64,000 bases of DNA from [Scytonema hofmanni] UTEX 2349. Lineage in GTDB: Bacteria > Cyanobacteriota > Cyanobacteriia > Cyanobacteriales > Nostocaceae. This document shows, one piece after another, positions 1-9,063 of this stretch. The notes under the pieces are model-generated. The model ran no database searches. It was given only the letters and a program-made list of their open reading frames with translations, and was not told the origin of the DNA. The DNA is taken from positions 2,834,883 to 2,898,882 of the forward strand of contig NZ_KK073768.1 in the NCBI RefSeq assembly GCF_000582685.1, in the 5' to 3' direction. How positions within the stretch are numbered: position 1 is the stretch's first letter; each line of letters starts with the position of its first letter. A program made the translations under genes and the position numbers.

Positions 1-2553
1 AATGACAGCAGAAATACGTTAATAGAAAAGCTGACTGGAAAAGGTTCTATCCAGTTAGCCAAATCACCCGATGAGCCTTTTTTGGTGGGTGTGATTATCA
101 ACGGTCGAGAAGTTGGTACTTTAGATATTATTCAAGAGGGAAATACTCTTCTAATTCCTCTAGAAAGCTTTGGGGAAATTGCTGGTTTTAAAGTAGAAAA
201 TACTGATTCTGCTACCCAAGTAAAGACCCCTTTAGGAGTTGTCAAACTGCAATCGAATTCCTTAAAGCAAATTAATGGTATTACATACATTCTTAAGTCT
301 GCACTTAAAGATGAATTAAGCATAAATGTAGACTTAAACACCGCTGATTTAAATTTGCTTACAGACTTACCTTGGCGGGGAAATGTTGGACAATATCGAT
401 CAAGAACGGCTGATTTAAAACCAGAATTTTTTGCACCTAGCAGCGGACTTTCAAATTTTCGGCAAGAATTAAATATTGATAGTACTGGCGGAGATACAAG
501 CCTGCGTAGTTCTTCACTTTTGGGTGGTAGACTAGGGGGATGGGCATATCGTTTGCGCTTAGATAATAATTTTGTTGACCAACCAGACATTTCTGAATAC
601 TTTTTATATAAACATAGCGGACGATTTCTTTATCAACTAGGACGGCAACAAGTTGGCTTACATCCCCTGTTAAATGGCATTGATTTAACGGGTTTCCAAT
701 TTGGTTATAGCAATCTTCCAGAAGAAAGCTTTGGTAATAGTTATAGTGCAAATGAGCTTTTGTCCAGACGCTCTAGACCTATACAAACATTTCGCGGTAA
801 AGTCGAACCTGCAAGTTTTGTCCAACTAAGAGTTGGTGGAACTGTAGTTGCCCAGCAACAAGTAGGATTTAACGGTTTATACGAATTTGTTGATGTCAAT
901 TTACCTATCGGTCAAAGCAATGAAATTGAAGTTTTGATTTTTGACCGCAACAATTTGCGTGTACCCCGCGAAATTCGTACTGTCAGAATTAATGCTTCTG
1001 ATTTGCTACTTCCCGCAGGTGGTAATGTACAGCTAGGTGGATTAGGTTTTAGCGGAAATTTAGTCCAAAATGGTTTATTTGGAGATGTAAATTCTGATAA
1101 TCAAGGAAAACCAGTTGGTTTTTATCAATTGCGGCAAGGACTTTCAAGTAATTTAACCTTTGAAAGTTCATTACAAGCGGTTCCCAATGCGTTGCAAAGT
1201 CAAGCTGGTTTAATTTGGCGTTTGGCAAATCCAGTTGTTTTATCTGCAAGTGTTGGGACTTCTGCTAATAAAGTTGGTTACTCGGCAGATTTGGATGTGC
1301 AGTTAAACAGATTGGAAATTAATGCTAATTCTCAATCATTACCAGAAGGTTATAGATTATTTAGAAACTCTACACAATTATTTAATCATAGTCTGGAATT
1401 GAAATATCGCTTCGGTAATACTCTCAATTTGGGATTTATTGCCCGCAATCGCAAAGATGATATCAGCTCTGCTAGTTACATTTTACCTACTTTTTCAGCA
1501 CGACCTTTTTCAACATTATCTTTAAGCGGTAGACCTGATTATGATGGACGGTATTTATTCAATGCTTTCTATCAGCCCAATAGATTAACAAGATTCTCTT
1601 TTAATACTTATGGTGATTCATATATTTCTGATTTAACTTATAACTTAAGTGATAGTTATCAGCTATCTTTTGGTAATGAATTTGGAGGCAATTCAGCACC
1701 TCGTTATTCTATAGGTATTGGTCATAACTCCAGTAACCTTAATTCTCTAAGTTGGAACTTAGGAATGTTATATAGAAATGGAGAAATAGGACCACTTGCA
1801 GGAGCTAGTATGCAGGTTCTTCCAGGGTTATTTGCCAGACTTGAATACCAAGGCATCCCAAGTAGAAATAGAAGCAATTTTGGCGGATTTGGCGACGATC
1901 GCCTGAGTTTATCACTGGTATCAGATTTATCTTTTGCAGGGGGTCGAGTTGCCCCAGCTAACTATAGCGGTATTGGCAAAGATCGTGGAGCGATCGCTGG
2001 ACGCTTAGTAGTACAAGGTGAAAACAAAAAGTTTGATTTAAGTGGCTCTAATATCCGCGTGTACGATAAACGCAACCAAAGTGTTGGTAGTGCCAGAACT
2101 GACTCCAGGGGTAACTTCTTTGTCGGCAACTTGCCTGAAGGTAATTATATAGTTGAACTCGAACCTGACGAATTACCTGTAGAACTCTCCGTACCGAAAA
2201 CTTCTACAGTCGTTCAGGTTGCTACCTCTGCTGTCACTAAATTAGATTTCCCCGTTAGACCAGAATACGGTGTAGCCGGACGCATCACCGATGTAGCAGG
2301 TCAGCCTATTGAAAGAGTGCGAATTGAACTCATCAACTCTGCCGGTATCCGCGCTTTATCTGCGATGACTGACCAATTTGGTCTTTATCGTCTTGATGGA
2401 GTTCCTGTTGGTAAGTATACATTGCGGGTTTCTCCCCAAGATTCACTCAACCCCAACGATATTTTACCCAAACAACAAATCGAAATCAAGAGCGAGTTTG
2501 TTTATAACCAAAATCTGCAATTACCTATTTCTGCCGCATCGAAGAAGAAATGA
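1..2553 (+). CDS. Outer-membrane usher-like protein, 5' end missing (left window edge)
   Basis: The reading frame is open from base 1, so the start lies upstream; the first in-window start codon (TTG at 82) is probably internal. The visible part begins with a small beta domain (from NGREVGTL), followed by a long beta-rich region typical of a barrel. Within it, a segment around residues 248-300 (VQLRVGGTVVAQQQV, then NEIEVLIFD) resembles the usher plug. Two carboxypeptidase-regulatory/Cna-B-like beta sandwiches follow (about 640-800). Ushers export chaperone-bound pilin subunits through the outer membrane. A pilin and chaperone would be expected to the left, outside the window. The usher call is by pattern; another outer-membrane barrel protein is possible. 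Confidence 0.7.
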   Translation, partial: NDSRNTLIEKLTGKGSIQLAKSPDEPFLVGVIINGREVGTLDIIQEGNTLLIPLESFGEIAGFKVENTDSATQVKTPLGVVKLQSNSLKQINGITYILKSALKDELSINVDLNTADLNLLTDLPWRGNVGQYRSRTADLKPEFFAPSSGLSNFRQELNIDSTGGDTSLRSSSLLGGRLGGWAYRLRLDNNFVDQPDISEYFLYKHSGRFLYQLGRQQVGLHPLLNGIDLTGFQFGYSNLPEESFGNSYSANELLSRRSRPIQTFRGKVEPASFVQLRVGGTVVAQQQVGFNGLYEFVDVNLPIGQSNEIEVLIFDRNNLRVPREIRTVRINASDLLLPAGGNVQLGGLGFSGNLVQNGLFGDVNSDNQGKPVGFYQLRQGLSSNLTFESSLQAVPNALQSQAGLIWRLANPVVLSASVGTSANKVGYSADLDVQLNRLEINANSQSLPEGYRLFRNSTQLFNHSLELKYRFGNTLNLGFIARNRKDDISSASYILPTFSARPFSTLSLSGRPDYDGRYLFNAFYQPNRLTRFSFNTYGDSYISDLTYNLSDSYQLSFGNEFGGNSAPRYSIGIGHNSSNLNSLSWNLGMLYRNGEIGPLAGASMQVLPGLFARLEYQGIPSRNRSNFGGFGDDRLSLSLVSDLSFAGGRVAPANYSGIGKDRGAIAGRLVVQGENKKFDLSGSNIRVYDKRNQSVGSARTDSRGNFFVGNLPEGNYIVELEPDELPVELSVPKTSTVVQVATSAVTKLDFPVRPEYGVAGRITDVAGQPIERVRIELINSAGIRALSAMTDQFGLYRLDGVPVGKYTLRVSPQDSLNPNDILPKQQIEIKSEFVYNQNLQLPISAASKKK

Positions 2554-2631
2554 GACAAGGGGGATTAGGATAGAAACGATCGCTCAATTTAATCTATATT
2601 TATATGGGTTGCTGTCTATGCCTAAATAATC

Positions 2632-4803
2632 ATGTCAAAATCTAAGAAAACCGCTCACCAAGTAAGTCTTAGCGATCCACAATATTACCTTAACCGCGAG
2701 TTAAGCTGGTTAGAGTTTAATCGTCGGGTTTTGCATGAAGCCTGTGATGAGCGAACACCCCTTTTAGAACGTCTCAAATTTCTCGCAATTTTTGGTTCTA
2801 ACCTGGATGAGTTCTTTATGGTGCGCGTTGCAGCCTTAAAGCAACAGGTAGAAGCGAAAGTCAGCCTGTTAACTCCTGATGGTCGCACCCCGCAACAACA
2901 ATTAGATGATATTAGTTTGAAATTGCGCCCTGCGGTAATGCAACAGCACCAACAGTTTGAGCAAATATTAAAACCTCAGTTGGCAAGTCATGGTATCCAT
3001 ATCTTGGATTACATCCAATTGACTCAAAAACAGCGAAGTTATCTAGATAACTATTTTAACGAACAAATTTTTCCAGTTCTCACTCCCCTTGCTGTTGACC
3101 CTAGCCATCCTTTTCCTTACATTTCCAATCTCAGTTTGAATCTGGCTGTTGTGATTAAAAACCCAGAAACTGAGGAAGAATTTTTTGCTAGAGTCAAAGT
3201 ACCGAGTCCGAAAGTCTTACCACGATTTTTGCCTTTACCGCCAGAGTTAGGAATTCACCACGACGGACAACCTGTGAATTGGACTGGTGTACCTTTAGAA
3301 CAGGCGATCGCTCATAATCTGGAATCTCTATTTCCAGGCATGACTATTCAAGAATATCATCCTTTCCGCATTACTCGCGATGCTGATTTGGCACTAGAAG
3401 AAGATGAAGCTGACGATTTGCTGTTAGCAATTGAACAAGAATTACGAAAACGTCGCTTTGGGGGAAGTCCGGTACGGCTAGAAATTCAATCCCAAACTCC
3501 CGAAAGCGTGCGATCGCGACTGATGCTAGATTTAGAATTAGCAGAAAGCGATGTTTATGAAGTAGACGGTCTTTTAGGACTGCGGGATTTAATGTTTTTT
3601 ATGGCATTACCGCTGCCAGAACTCAAAGACGAACCGTGGCAATCTGTATTACACCCGCGTTTACAACGAATTAAGGAAGCAACTGTAGAACCAGGTATGT
3701 CAGCGGTAGAGGATGGCAGAGACTTTTTTGCGGTGATTCGGGAACGCGATTTACTCGTACACCATCCCTATCAATCTTTTACTACCTCGGTAGTACGCTT
3801 TATTACCCATGCGGCACACGATCCGGGTGTATTGGCGATTAAAATGACTCTTTACCGGACTTCTGGTGACTCACCAATAGTTAATGCGTTAATTGATGCT
3901 GCTGAAAATGGCAAGCAAGTATCGGTATTGGTGGAACTCAAAGCGCGGTTTGATGAAGAAAATAATATTTATTGGGCAAGACGATTAGAAAGAGTTGGTG
4001 TTCACGTTGTATATGGTTTGGTAGGTCTGAAAACCCATAGCAAAATTGTTCTGGTAGTGCGCCGCGAACATGACCGGATTATGCGCTACGTGCATATTGG
4101 TACTGGTAATTATAACCCGAAAACTGCACGACTTTACACAGATTTTGGTTTGTTTAGCTGTCGCGAAGATTTGGGTGCTGATGTGACAGATGTGTTTAAT
4201 TTTTTGACTGGATATTCTCGGCAAAAGTCTTATCGTCAGTTGTTAGTTGCCCCTGTGAATATGCGCGATCGCTTTGTGGATCTAATTCATCGCGAAATCG
4301 CTCATGTTCAAAATGGATTATCTGGACGCATTGTTGCTAAAATGAATTCTTTAGTAGATCCGCAAATTATTGCCACTTTATACGAAGCTTCTCGCGCTAA
4401 AGTGCAAATTGACTTAATTGTGCGCGGTGTTTGCTGTTTGCGCCCAGGTCTTAAAGATATCAGTGAAAATATTCGCATTATTAGTATTGTCGGACGCTTT
4501 TTGGAACACTCCCGTATTTTTTACTTCCATAACAATGGAGAAGAAGAAATTTACATCGGCAGCGCTGACTGGATGCGTCGCAATTTGGATCGTCGGGTGG
4601 AAGTAATTACCCCAGTGCGAGAACCAGATATTGCTAAAGATTTGCAAGAAGTTTTAGGAATTATGATGGCAGATAACCGCCAAGCTTGGGAATTACAAAC
4701 TGATGGCAGTTATATCCAACGCACTCCCGGTGAGGATTGTCCAGAATCTCACTCACAAAAAATTCTCATGTCTATGGCATTGCGTTCAAATAGCATTGCC
4801 TAA
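2632..4803 (+). CDS. ppk1: Polyphosphate kinase 1
   Basis: PPK1 reversibly polymerises the gamma phosphate of ATP into polyphosphate. At 723 residues it has the usual family length. The N-terminal domain carries the family signature YLNRELSWLEFNRRVL. Two catalytic histidines of the phospholipase-D-like halves are visible: His469 in GLKTHSKIVLV and His626 in LEHSRIFYFHNN. Their 157-residue spacing equals that of E. coli His435/His592. It starts 78 bases after the usher gene and is probably independent of it. No obvious Pho box was recognised upstream. Confidence 0.97.
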   Translation: MSKSKKTAHQVSLSDPQYYLNRELSWLEFNRRVLHEACDERTPLLERLKFLAIFGSNLDEFFMVRVAALKQQVEAKVSLLTPDGRTPQQQLDDISLKLRPAVMQQHQQFEQILKPQLASHGIHILDYIQLTQKQRSYLDNYFNEQIFPVLTPLAVDPSHPFPYISNLSLNLAVVIKNPETEEEFFARVKVPSPKVLPRFLPLPPELGIHHDGQPVNWTGVPLEQAIAHNLESLFPGMTIQEYHPFRITRDADLALEEDEADDLLLAIEQELRKRRFGGSPVRLEIQSQTPESVRSRLMLDLELAESDVYEVDGLLGLRDLMFFMALPLPELKDEPWQSVLHPRLQRIKEATVEPGMSAVEDGRDFFAVIRERDLLVHHPYQSFTTSVVRFITHAAHDPGVLAIKMTLYRTSGDSPIVNALIDAAENGKQVSVLVELKARFDEENNIYWARRLERVGVHVVYGLVGLKTHSKIVLVVRREHDRIMRYVHIGTGNYNPKTARLYTDFGLFSCREDLGADVTDVFNFLTGYSRQKSYRQLLVAPVNMRDRFVDLIHREIAHVQNGLSGRIVAKMNSLVDPQIIATLYEASRAKVQIDLIVRGVCCLRPGLKDISENIRIISIVGRFLEHSRIFYFHNNGEEEIYIGSADWMRRNLDRRVEVITPVREPDIAKDLQEVLGIMMADNRQAWELQTDGSYIQRTPGEDCPESHSQKILMSMALRSNSIA

Positions 4804-5001
4804 AATATGATTGATTCATAACATTTCGGAAAACATAGATAACTAGCAAAACGCAAGTTTTTTAATAAAACTTTAATTTTTACCTTAGCTATCTGATTAA
4901 TATCTATAAATGTATAAGAATTATTCAACCATAAGATAGAGACAGTGCCACTACTACTTCTCATAAACTATAAAAGTTATAGTAGTTAGTGGTTCCCTTT
5001 A

Positions 5002-5418
5002 ATGTTAATGCTATCTTGTAAATCTTATATTGTGCGTATTTTGGTAGTTGACGATCACGAATTGACTCGTTTAACATTGCAATTGGCTTTTTCCTGCCAA
5101 GAAAATATTCAAGTTATAGGTTTAGCCACTAATGGTCAAGAAGCAGTGGAAATGGTTAAGCGTCACCAGCCAGATGTGATTGTTTTAGATTTACAAATGC
5201 CAGTGATGGATGGTTGGTCTGCTTCTGGTCATATTAAAGCAATTTACCCTGAGACTCAAATCATTGCTTATTCTTCGGTGGAAGACGCGAAGTTGCTAGA
5301 GAAAAAAGCAATGAGTAGTTTGGATGCTTTCTGCAAAAAAGATGTACCCACTAGGGAACTAATTGATTTGGTTAAGCAATTAGGGCAACGTCGTGCAAGC
5401 GATCGCTCCGTTGTATAA
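5002..5418 (+). CDS. Single-domain response regulator
   Basis: This is a stand-alone receiver domain of about 128 residues with no output domain. Acidic pocket residues are Asp17/Asp18 (LVVDDHE), the phosphoacceptor is Asp63 (VIVLDLQMPVMDGW), and a conserved lysine is in CKKDVP. Start choice is uncertain: the ATG at 5002 adds ten residues, while GTG at 5032 (VRILVVDD) gives the usual receiver N-terminus. Such proteins act as phosphorelay intermediates or by protein-protein contact. The partner kinase cannot be told from the neighbours. Confidence 0.9.
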   Translation: MLMLSCKSYIVRILVVDDHELTRLTLQLAFSCQENIQVIGLATNGQEAVEMVKRHQPDVIVLDLQMPVMDGWSASGHIKAIYPETQIIAYSSVEDAKLLEKKAMSSLDAFCKKDVPTRELIDLVKQLGQRRASDRSVV

Positions 5419-5479
5419 TACATAAAATTCGTTAAAAATCGAACAACGGATACTTAGGAAATATGGTAACGTTTAAAGG

Positions 5480-5515
5480 CGTCGGTTGAAGTCTAAATTC
5501 ACGCTTCAACCGACG
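5480..5515. terminator. Strong hairpin between convergent genes
   Basis: A perfect 12-bp inverted repeat (cgtcggttgaag / cttcaaccgacg) with a 12-base loop lies 60 bases past the receiver gene and 30 bases past the end of the opposing small gene. There is no T-run, so a bidirectional terminator or mRNA 3'-end stabiliser is inferred only from position and symmetry. Confidence 0.5.
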
Positions 5516-5547
5516 TAATTTAGTATTATCTCGTCGCAGAAGTCCGC

Positions 5548-5730
5548 TTAATTGCTTTCTGTTTGTGGAAACGTGCGTCTAAATTCATCGATTAAATCGT
5601 CCATTTCTTCTAAAGCCTGATTTACATCAATTCTTAAAGTTCCCAAGTTTGGCTGCTCCAAGAGACTCAGCAAATACTCGCGTTTGCTTTCAACTACACC
5701 GATTCGTTCTTTTATCGTCTGTATATCCAT
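5548..5730 (-). CDS. Small conserved-looking helical protein, unknown function
   Basis: The 60-residue product starting at Met (MDIQTIKERIGVVESKREYL) is charged and helical, with heptad-like leucines and no membrane segment. An upstream in-frame start at 5769 would add 13 basic residues; the ATG at 5730 was preferred because the helical pattern begins there. The acidic pattern EEMDDLIDEFRRTFP at the C-terminus looks constrained. The family is not recognised. It is convergent with the receiver gene. Confidence 0.6.
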   Translation of the reverse strand: MDIQTIKERIGVVESKREYLLSLLEQPNLGTLRIDVNQALEEMDDLIDEFRRTFPQTESN

Positions 5731-5775
5731 TGTTTTCTTTGACTTGTTTACTCTTCTCAAGTTTAACAAGCGATC

Positions 5776-5889
5776 GTAGTAACGACTTCAGTCGTTAATT
5801 TAAGCCTTGAAACGCGATCGCGCGAAAATATTCTTATGTAGTAAGGACTTCAGTCCTTGATTTGAGCCTTGAAACGCGATCGCGCGAAA
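5776..5889. repeat. Two tandem copies of a ~52-bp palindromic repeat
   Basis: Copies at 5776-5827 and 5838-5889 share gtagtaa, a small palindrome (gacttcagtc), then gccttgaaacgcgatcgcgcg. Each ends in a HIP1 octamer inside a larger palindrome (cgcgatcgcg). A related gacttcagtcgtt motif appears at about 12210. Confidence 0.8.
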
Positions 5890-5985
5890 TTAATCATGTC
5901 TTGAGACAATAGTCTTTCGGATTGTGCGACACATAACCGATGATAATAAAGCTGAGGTCTTAAAAATTTATACTAATCTGAAATT

Positions 5986-6534
5986 ATGTTACGCCAATTT
6001 TCCTTGGGAACACTCGGTATAACCGTCGGTGGAATTTTGACCATCATGGGCTTCGTCGCCTACGCTGCTGATTATGCCACACTTAATCTTGTCGGATTTT
6101 TTTACGGGATTCCTCTACTGCTGGGAGGATTAGCACTAAAAGCAAATGAACTCAAACCTGTACCTTTCACCGAACCCCCAACACCGTCAGTATTGACATT
6201 ACGCGAACAGCAAGCAACTAAGACTCAAAAGGAAATTCGCAGAGACATTACTCAATATAGCTACGGTCAAGACGCTCATTTAGATAAAGCTTTGTCGTTT
6301 TTGGGTTTAAGTCCGACAGACGAAGAACGACCATTAATTACAGGCTTCAGAGAAACAGAAATTAATGGCGCTTATGCTTTAATTTTAGAATTTGATTCCC
6401 CGATGATACCAATTAATATTTGGGAACAAAAGCTAGATAAAATGACCAATTTTTTTGGTCCGGGAGTTGAAGTTAAAGTTACCCAGACAGCTGAAGATGA
6501 ACTTGAACTGACGCTGATTAGCACTCCCAAATAG
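5986..6534 (+). CDS. DUF2854 membrane protein
   Basis: The 182-residue product has two hydrophobic segments at its N-terminus (about 8-27 and 32-52; TVGGILTIMGFVAYAADYA and LVGFFYGIPLLLGGLALKA). A soluble alpha/beta domain follows (about 75-182). This arrangement fits DUF2854, a family of cyanobacteria and chloroplasts without an established function. The membrane part is probably in the thylakoid or plasma membrane with the large domain outside the bilayer. It appears monocistronic. Confidence 0.85.
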   Translation: MLRQFSLGTLGITVGGILTIMGFVAYAADYATLNLVGFFYGIPLLLGGLALKANELKPVPFTEPPTPSVLTLREQQATKTQKEIRRDITQYSYGQDAHLDKALSFLGLSPTDEERPLITGFRETEINGAYALILEFDSPMIPINIWEQKLDKMTNFFGPGVEVKVTQTAEDELELTLISTPK

Positions 6535-6587
6535 CGACTAGATGATGTCCGCGCTCATTAATAGTAATAAAAAAACTACAATGCTAC

Positions 6588-6687
6588 TAGACACGCGAAA
6601 GTGGAAATTAATTATGCGTTACCCAAAACCCCTAGAGACTTAGCATTGCTAGCTACGTTTCTACATTTTTTCCACTTCGCGTGTCTA
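6588..6687. mobile_element. MITE-like inverted-repeat element, ~100 bp
   Basis: The arms tagacacgcgaa (6588) and ttcgcgtgtcta (ending 6687) are inverted copies, with the match continuing (agtggaaa / ttttccact) after a one-base slip. The interior has a decayed palindrome (agcattgctagct). It contains no ORF and sits between the DUF2854 and crr7 genes, in a convergent interval, where it could also act as a terminator. Confidence 0.6.
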
Positions 6688-6692
6688 CTTAA

Positions 6693-6953
6693 TTACTTTT
6701 CTAAACGAACTGCATACCACTGCAAATATTGACCAACACCAATATCTAACTCGCAACTAGTGTCAAGTAAATATTGAGCTTGAGCTTCCACAGAATTAAA
6801 TTTTTGTAAGTCTTTTGGTAAATCTTGAAAGTTGAAGTTTTGCAGAACTTTTTTCAACTTTTCTAATAACTCAGATGCAGTCATAAATTGTTCTGGTTGG
6901 TTTGTTTCTAGGACGACAAAATTATCATGTTGATACATTAATGAGTCTGGCAT
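6693..6953 (-). CDS. crr7: CRR7-family protein (NDH-1 complex factor)
   Basis: The 86-residue sequence has the features of chlororespiratory reduction 7: FVVLETNQPEQF near the N-terminus, ELLEKLKKVL, LPKDLQKF, and the C-terminal signature CELDIGVGQYLQWYAVRLEK. In plants CRR7 is needed for accumulation of the chloroplast NADH dehydrogenase-like complex. A related role in assembly or stability of cyanobacterial NDH-1 is inferred by homology. It is soluble, without a signal peptide, and monocistronic. Confidence 0.85.
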   Translation of the reverse strand: MPDSLMYQHDNFVVLETNQPEQFMTASELLEKLKKVLQNFNFQDLPKDLQKFNSVEAQAQYLLDTSCELDIGVGQYLQWYAVRLEK

Positions 6954-7766
6954 TGAGGAAAATTGGTAACTTTATATCTAATTATAGGAATCGTAAATTG
7001 TTTTTGAAAAAATCTAAGTAGTCTTGTAGTGGATTTAAAAAATCAAATACTAATCCCATATCATAAAAATATGGTAAATCTGCCGATGCTTAATAAGTTG
7101 AAATCTGAGATCGGGATTTGGGGCAGTCAGGCGATCGCGCTTGACTTTTACTTGCTATGGAATCCAAAGTAACGTCAGAATAAAGGTTTGAAGGTTTACC
7201 ATTGAAGTTTTCAAAAAAAAGCAATTTCAGGTTAGTATCTGGGAAACATAAATAGTAACTCCTGCTATGTACCTGGCAAGACAAAAAAGTTGTCTTTGTG
7301 TTCCAGATAGATTTTTTATGCAACTCAGTCATTTATCATTTGCTTGGCTCAAAACAATTACACTTGTTTCACTTATAAAGGAGAAAGGGGAAAAGGGAAA
7401 AGGACTTCCAGCGTGAGGTCAGCCGAACGGAAAAGGGGAAAGGGAATGAAAATAAAGCGCTTTCCTCAGCGGAGTCGGTTTCCGTCCCGTTGATGTTTGT
7501 AAGAAGAGTTATTTAAATAACCATATTACGTTGTTCTTAGCCTTTCCCCCTCTTTTTGATCGCAACCGCAGAGCGTAAATTCTTGGCTTTTCCGGGAAAT
7601 TGCAGACAGTCAATGCCTGTAAAATTAACGCTAGGGAAGAAAGCGTCAGAATTTCTCCTTTTTATTCAATTAATATTAGTGGCTCTGGTGGAAAGGAATA
7701 GCAAAATCTTGAAATATAAATTAATAGCTTGCCTCCAGATGCCGTATTCTCTGTGGAACGCAACTC
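6954..7766. other. Intergenic region, 813 bp, no supported gene
   Basis: An 80-codon frame on the minus strand (7090-7332) has no start context or recognisable pattern. Around 7380-7450 there are purine-rich repeats (gggaaaaggg type) bracketing a short segment (gacttccagcg), a common cyanobacterial intergenic pattern. The receiver-GGDEF gene upstream region begins after about 7540. Confidence 0.6.
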
Positions 7767-8804
7767 ATGTCAGGCATAAAACCAACTTCTATTTCCAACC
7801 AAACTCCTCTAATTCTGCTGGCTGATGATGACAAACTCATCAGAGTGCTGTTGCGTGAATTTCTGGAAAAAGAAGATTATCGAGTTATGGAGGTAACAAA
7901 TGGTAAGGAATGTTTAGAAGCTTTCTTAACTGTTAAACCAGATTTAGTTATGTTAGATGGGATTATGCCCGTGATGGATGGCTTTGCCTGCTGCAAGCAA
8001 CTAATCCAAATTGCTAAAAATAACTTGGCTACAGCTTTAGCCAACTTTGATAGTGGTGGATCTTCTCTAGGTGCTACTGTAATTTCAAAGCTATGGGAGC
8101 GCACTCCCATATTGATGATTACAGGATTGGAAGATCCAGACTTAGTAGACCGTGCTTTTGAAGCCGGAGCGAGCGATTTTGTCACCAAACCAATTCACCT
8201 AGGGATATTGCGCCAACGAGTACGACGGTTGCTACAACAAGCACAGCTATACAAACAACTAGAAGCTGCTAACAAGGCTCTACAGCATCTTGCTCACGTG
8301 GATGGTCTAACTAATGTGGCTAATCGTCGTCGTTTTAATAATTATCTAAATTCTCAGTGGTTGAGTTTAGCACCAGAGCGATCGCCTATATCGCTTATTC
8401 TCTGTGATATCGACTTTTTTAAACTTTATAACGATAAATATGGTCATCCGGCTGGAGATATGTGCTTGCAAAAGGTTGGTACTGTCTTAAACGAAGCAGT
8501 ACAGAACTCTCAGGATTTAGTCGCACGTTACGGTGGTGAAGAATTTGCAGTAATTATGCCGAATACTAATATGGGTGGAGCAGTTCATTTTGCCGCAGCA
8601 ATGCAAGCCAGAGTCAGGGAGTTGGAAATTCTGCACGAGCCATCAACTATTAGTCGCTACGTCACTCTTAGTTTGGGGGTAGCAACCACGATTCCTACTT
8701 TTGAATCTGAACCATCTTCTTTAATTGTGGAAGCAGATAAGGCTCTTTACAAAGCAAAAGCTGAGGGACGCAATCGCATTATTCTTAAGCAAATGCTTGA
8801 TTGA
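7767..8804 (+). CDS. Response regulator with GGDEF output (diguanylate cyclase)
   Basis: An N-terminal receiver (about 11-155) has the pocket ADDDK and phosphoacceptor Asp in LVMLDGIMPVMDGF. It contains an extra ~25-residue insertion (KNNLATALANFDSGGSSLG) before the ILMITG strand. A GGDEF domain (about 180-343) has the intact active motif GGEEF. Phosphorylation probably promotes dimerisation and cyclic-di-GMP synthesis, as in PleD. The inhibitory I-site (RxxD upstream of GGEEF) reads NSQD: the arginine is missing, so product inhibition may be lost. Monocistronic. Confidence 0.94.
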   Translation: MSGIKPTSISNQTPLILLADDDKLIRVLLREFLEKEDYRVMEVTNGKECLEAFLTVKPDLVMLDGIMPVMDGFACCKQLIQIAKNNLATALANFDSGGSSLGATVISKLWERTPILMITGLEDPDLVDRAFEAGASDFVTKPIHLGILRQRVRRLLQQAQLYKQLEAANKALQHLAHVDGLTNVANRRRFNNYLNSQWLSLAPERSPISLILCDIDFFKLYNDKYGHPAGDMCLQKVGTVLNEAVQNSQDLVARYGGEEFAVIMPNTNMGGAVHFAAAMQARVRELEILHEPSTISRYVTLSLGVATTIPTFESEPSSLIVEADKALYKAKAEGRNRIILKQMLD

Positions 8805-8814
8805 TAATGTTATT

Positions 8815-9060
8815 TGTTAGTTGTTGGGTGTTATTTGTTGGTTGTTGGGTGTTATTTGTTGGTTGTTGGGTGTTACAGCAGATTCCTTTGTTATGAGGTA
8901 CATAATAGCCCCCTCATCGCTTGCGGGGAGGGGGTTGGGGGTGGGGTTCTTGTACCTCATGACACCGGGAAGTGCTGTAGTTGTTGGTTGTTGGGTGTTA
9001 TTTGTTAGTTGTAAAAAAGAACTACTATCGACTAACCACTATCCACCAACCACTACCTAA
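8815..9060. repeat. 24-bp tandem repeats plus inverted element
   Basis: Three tandem units of ttgttggttgttgggtgtta occupy 8815-8876, and a further partial copy lies at 8979-9010. Between them an inverted pair (atgaggtac at ~8893 and gtacctcat at ~8952) encloses a G-rich stretch (ggggagggggttggggg). Frames reading through it (8814-9060) are repeat translations, not genes. Confidence 0.8.
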
Positions 9061-9063
9061 TAT

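Noticed and set aside
7090..7332. 80-codon minus-strand frame
   Set aside because: No ribosome site, no family pattern, and composition like noncoding flank.
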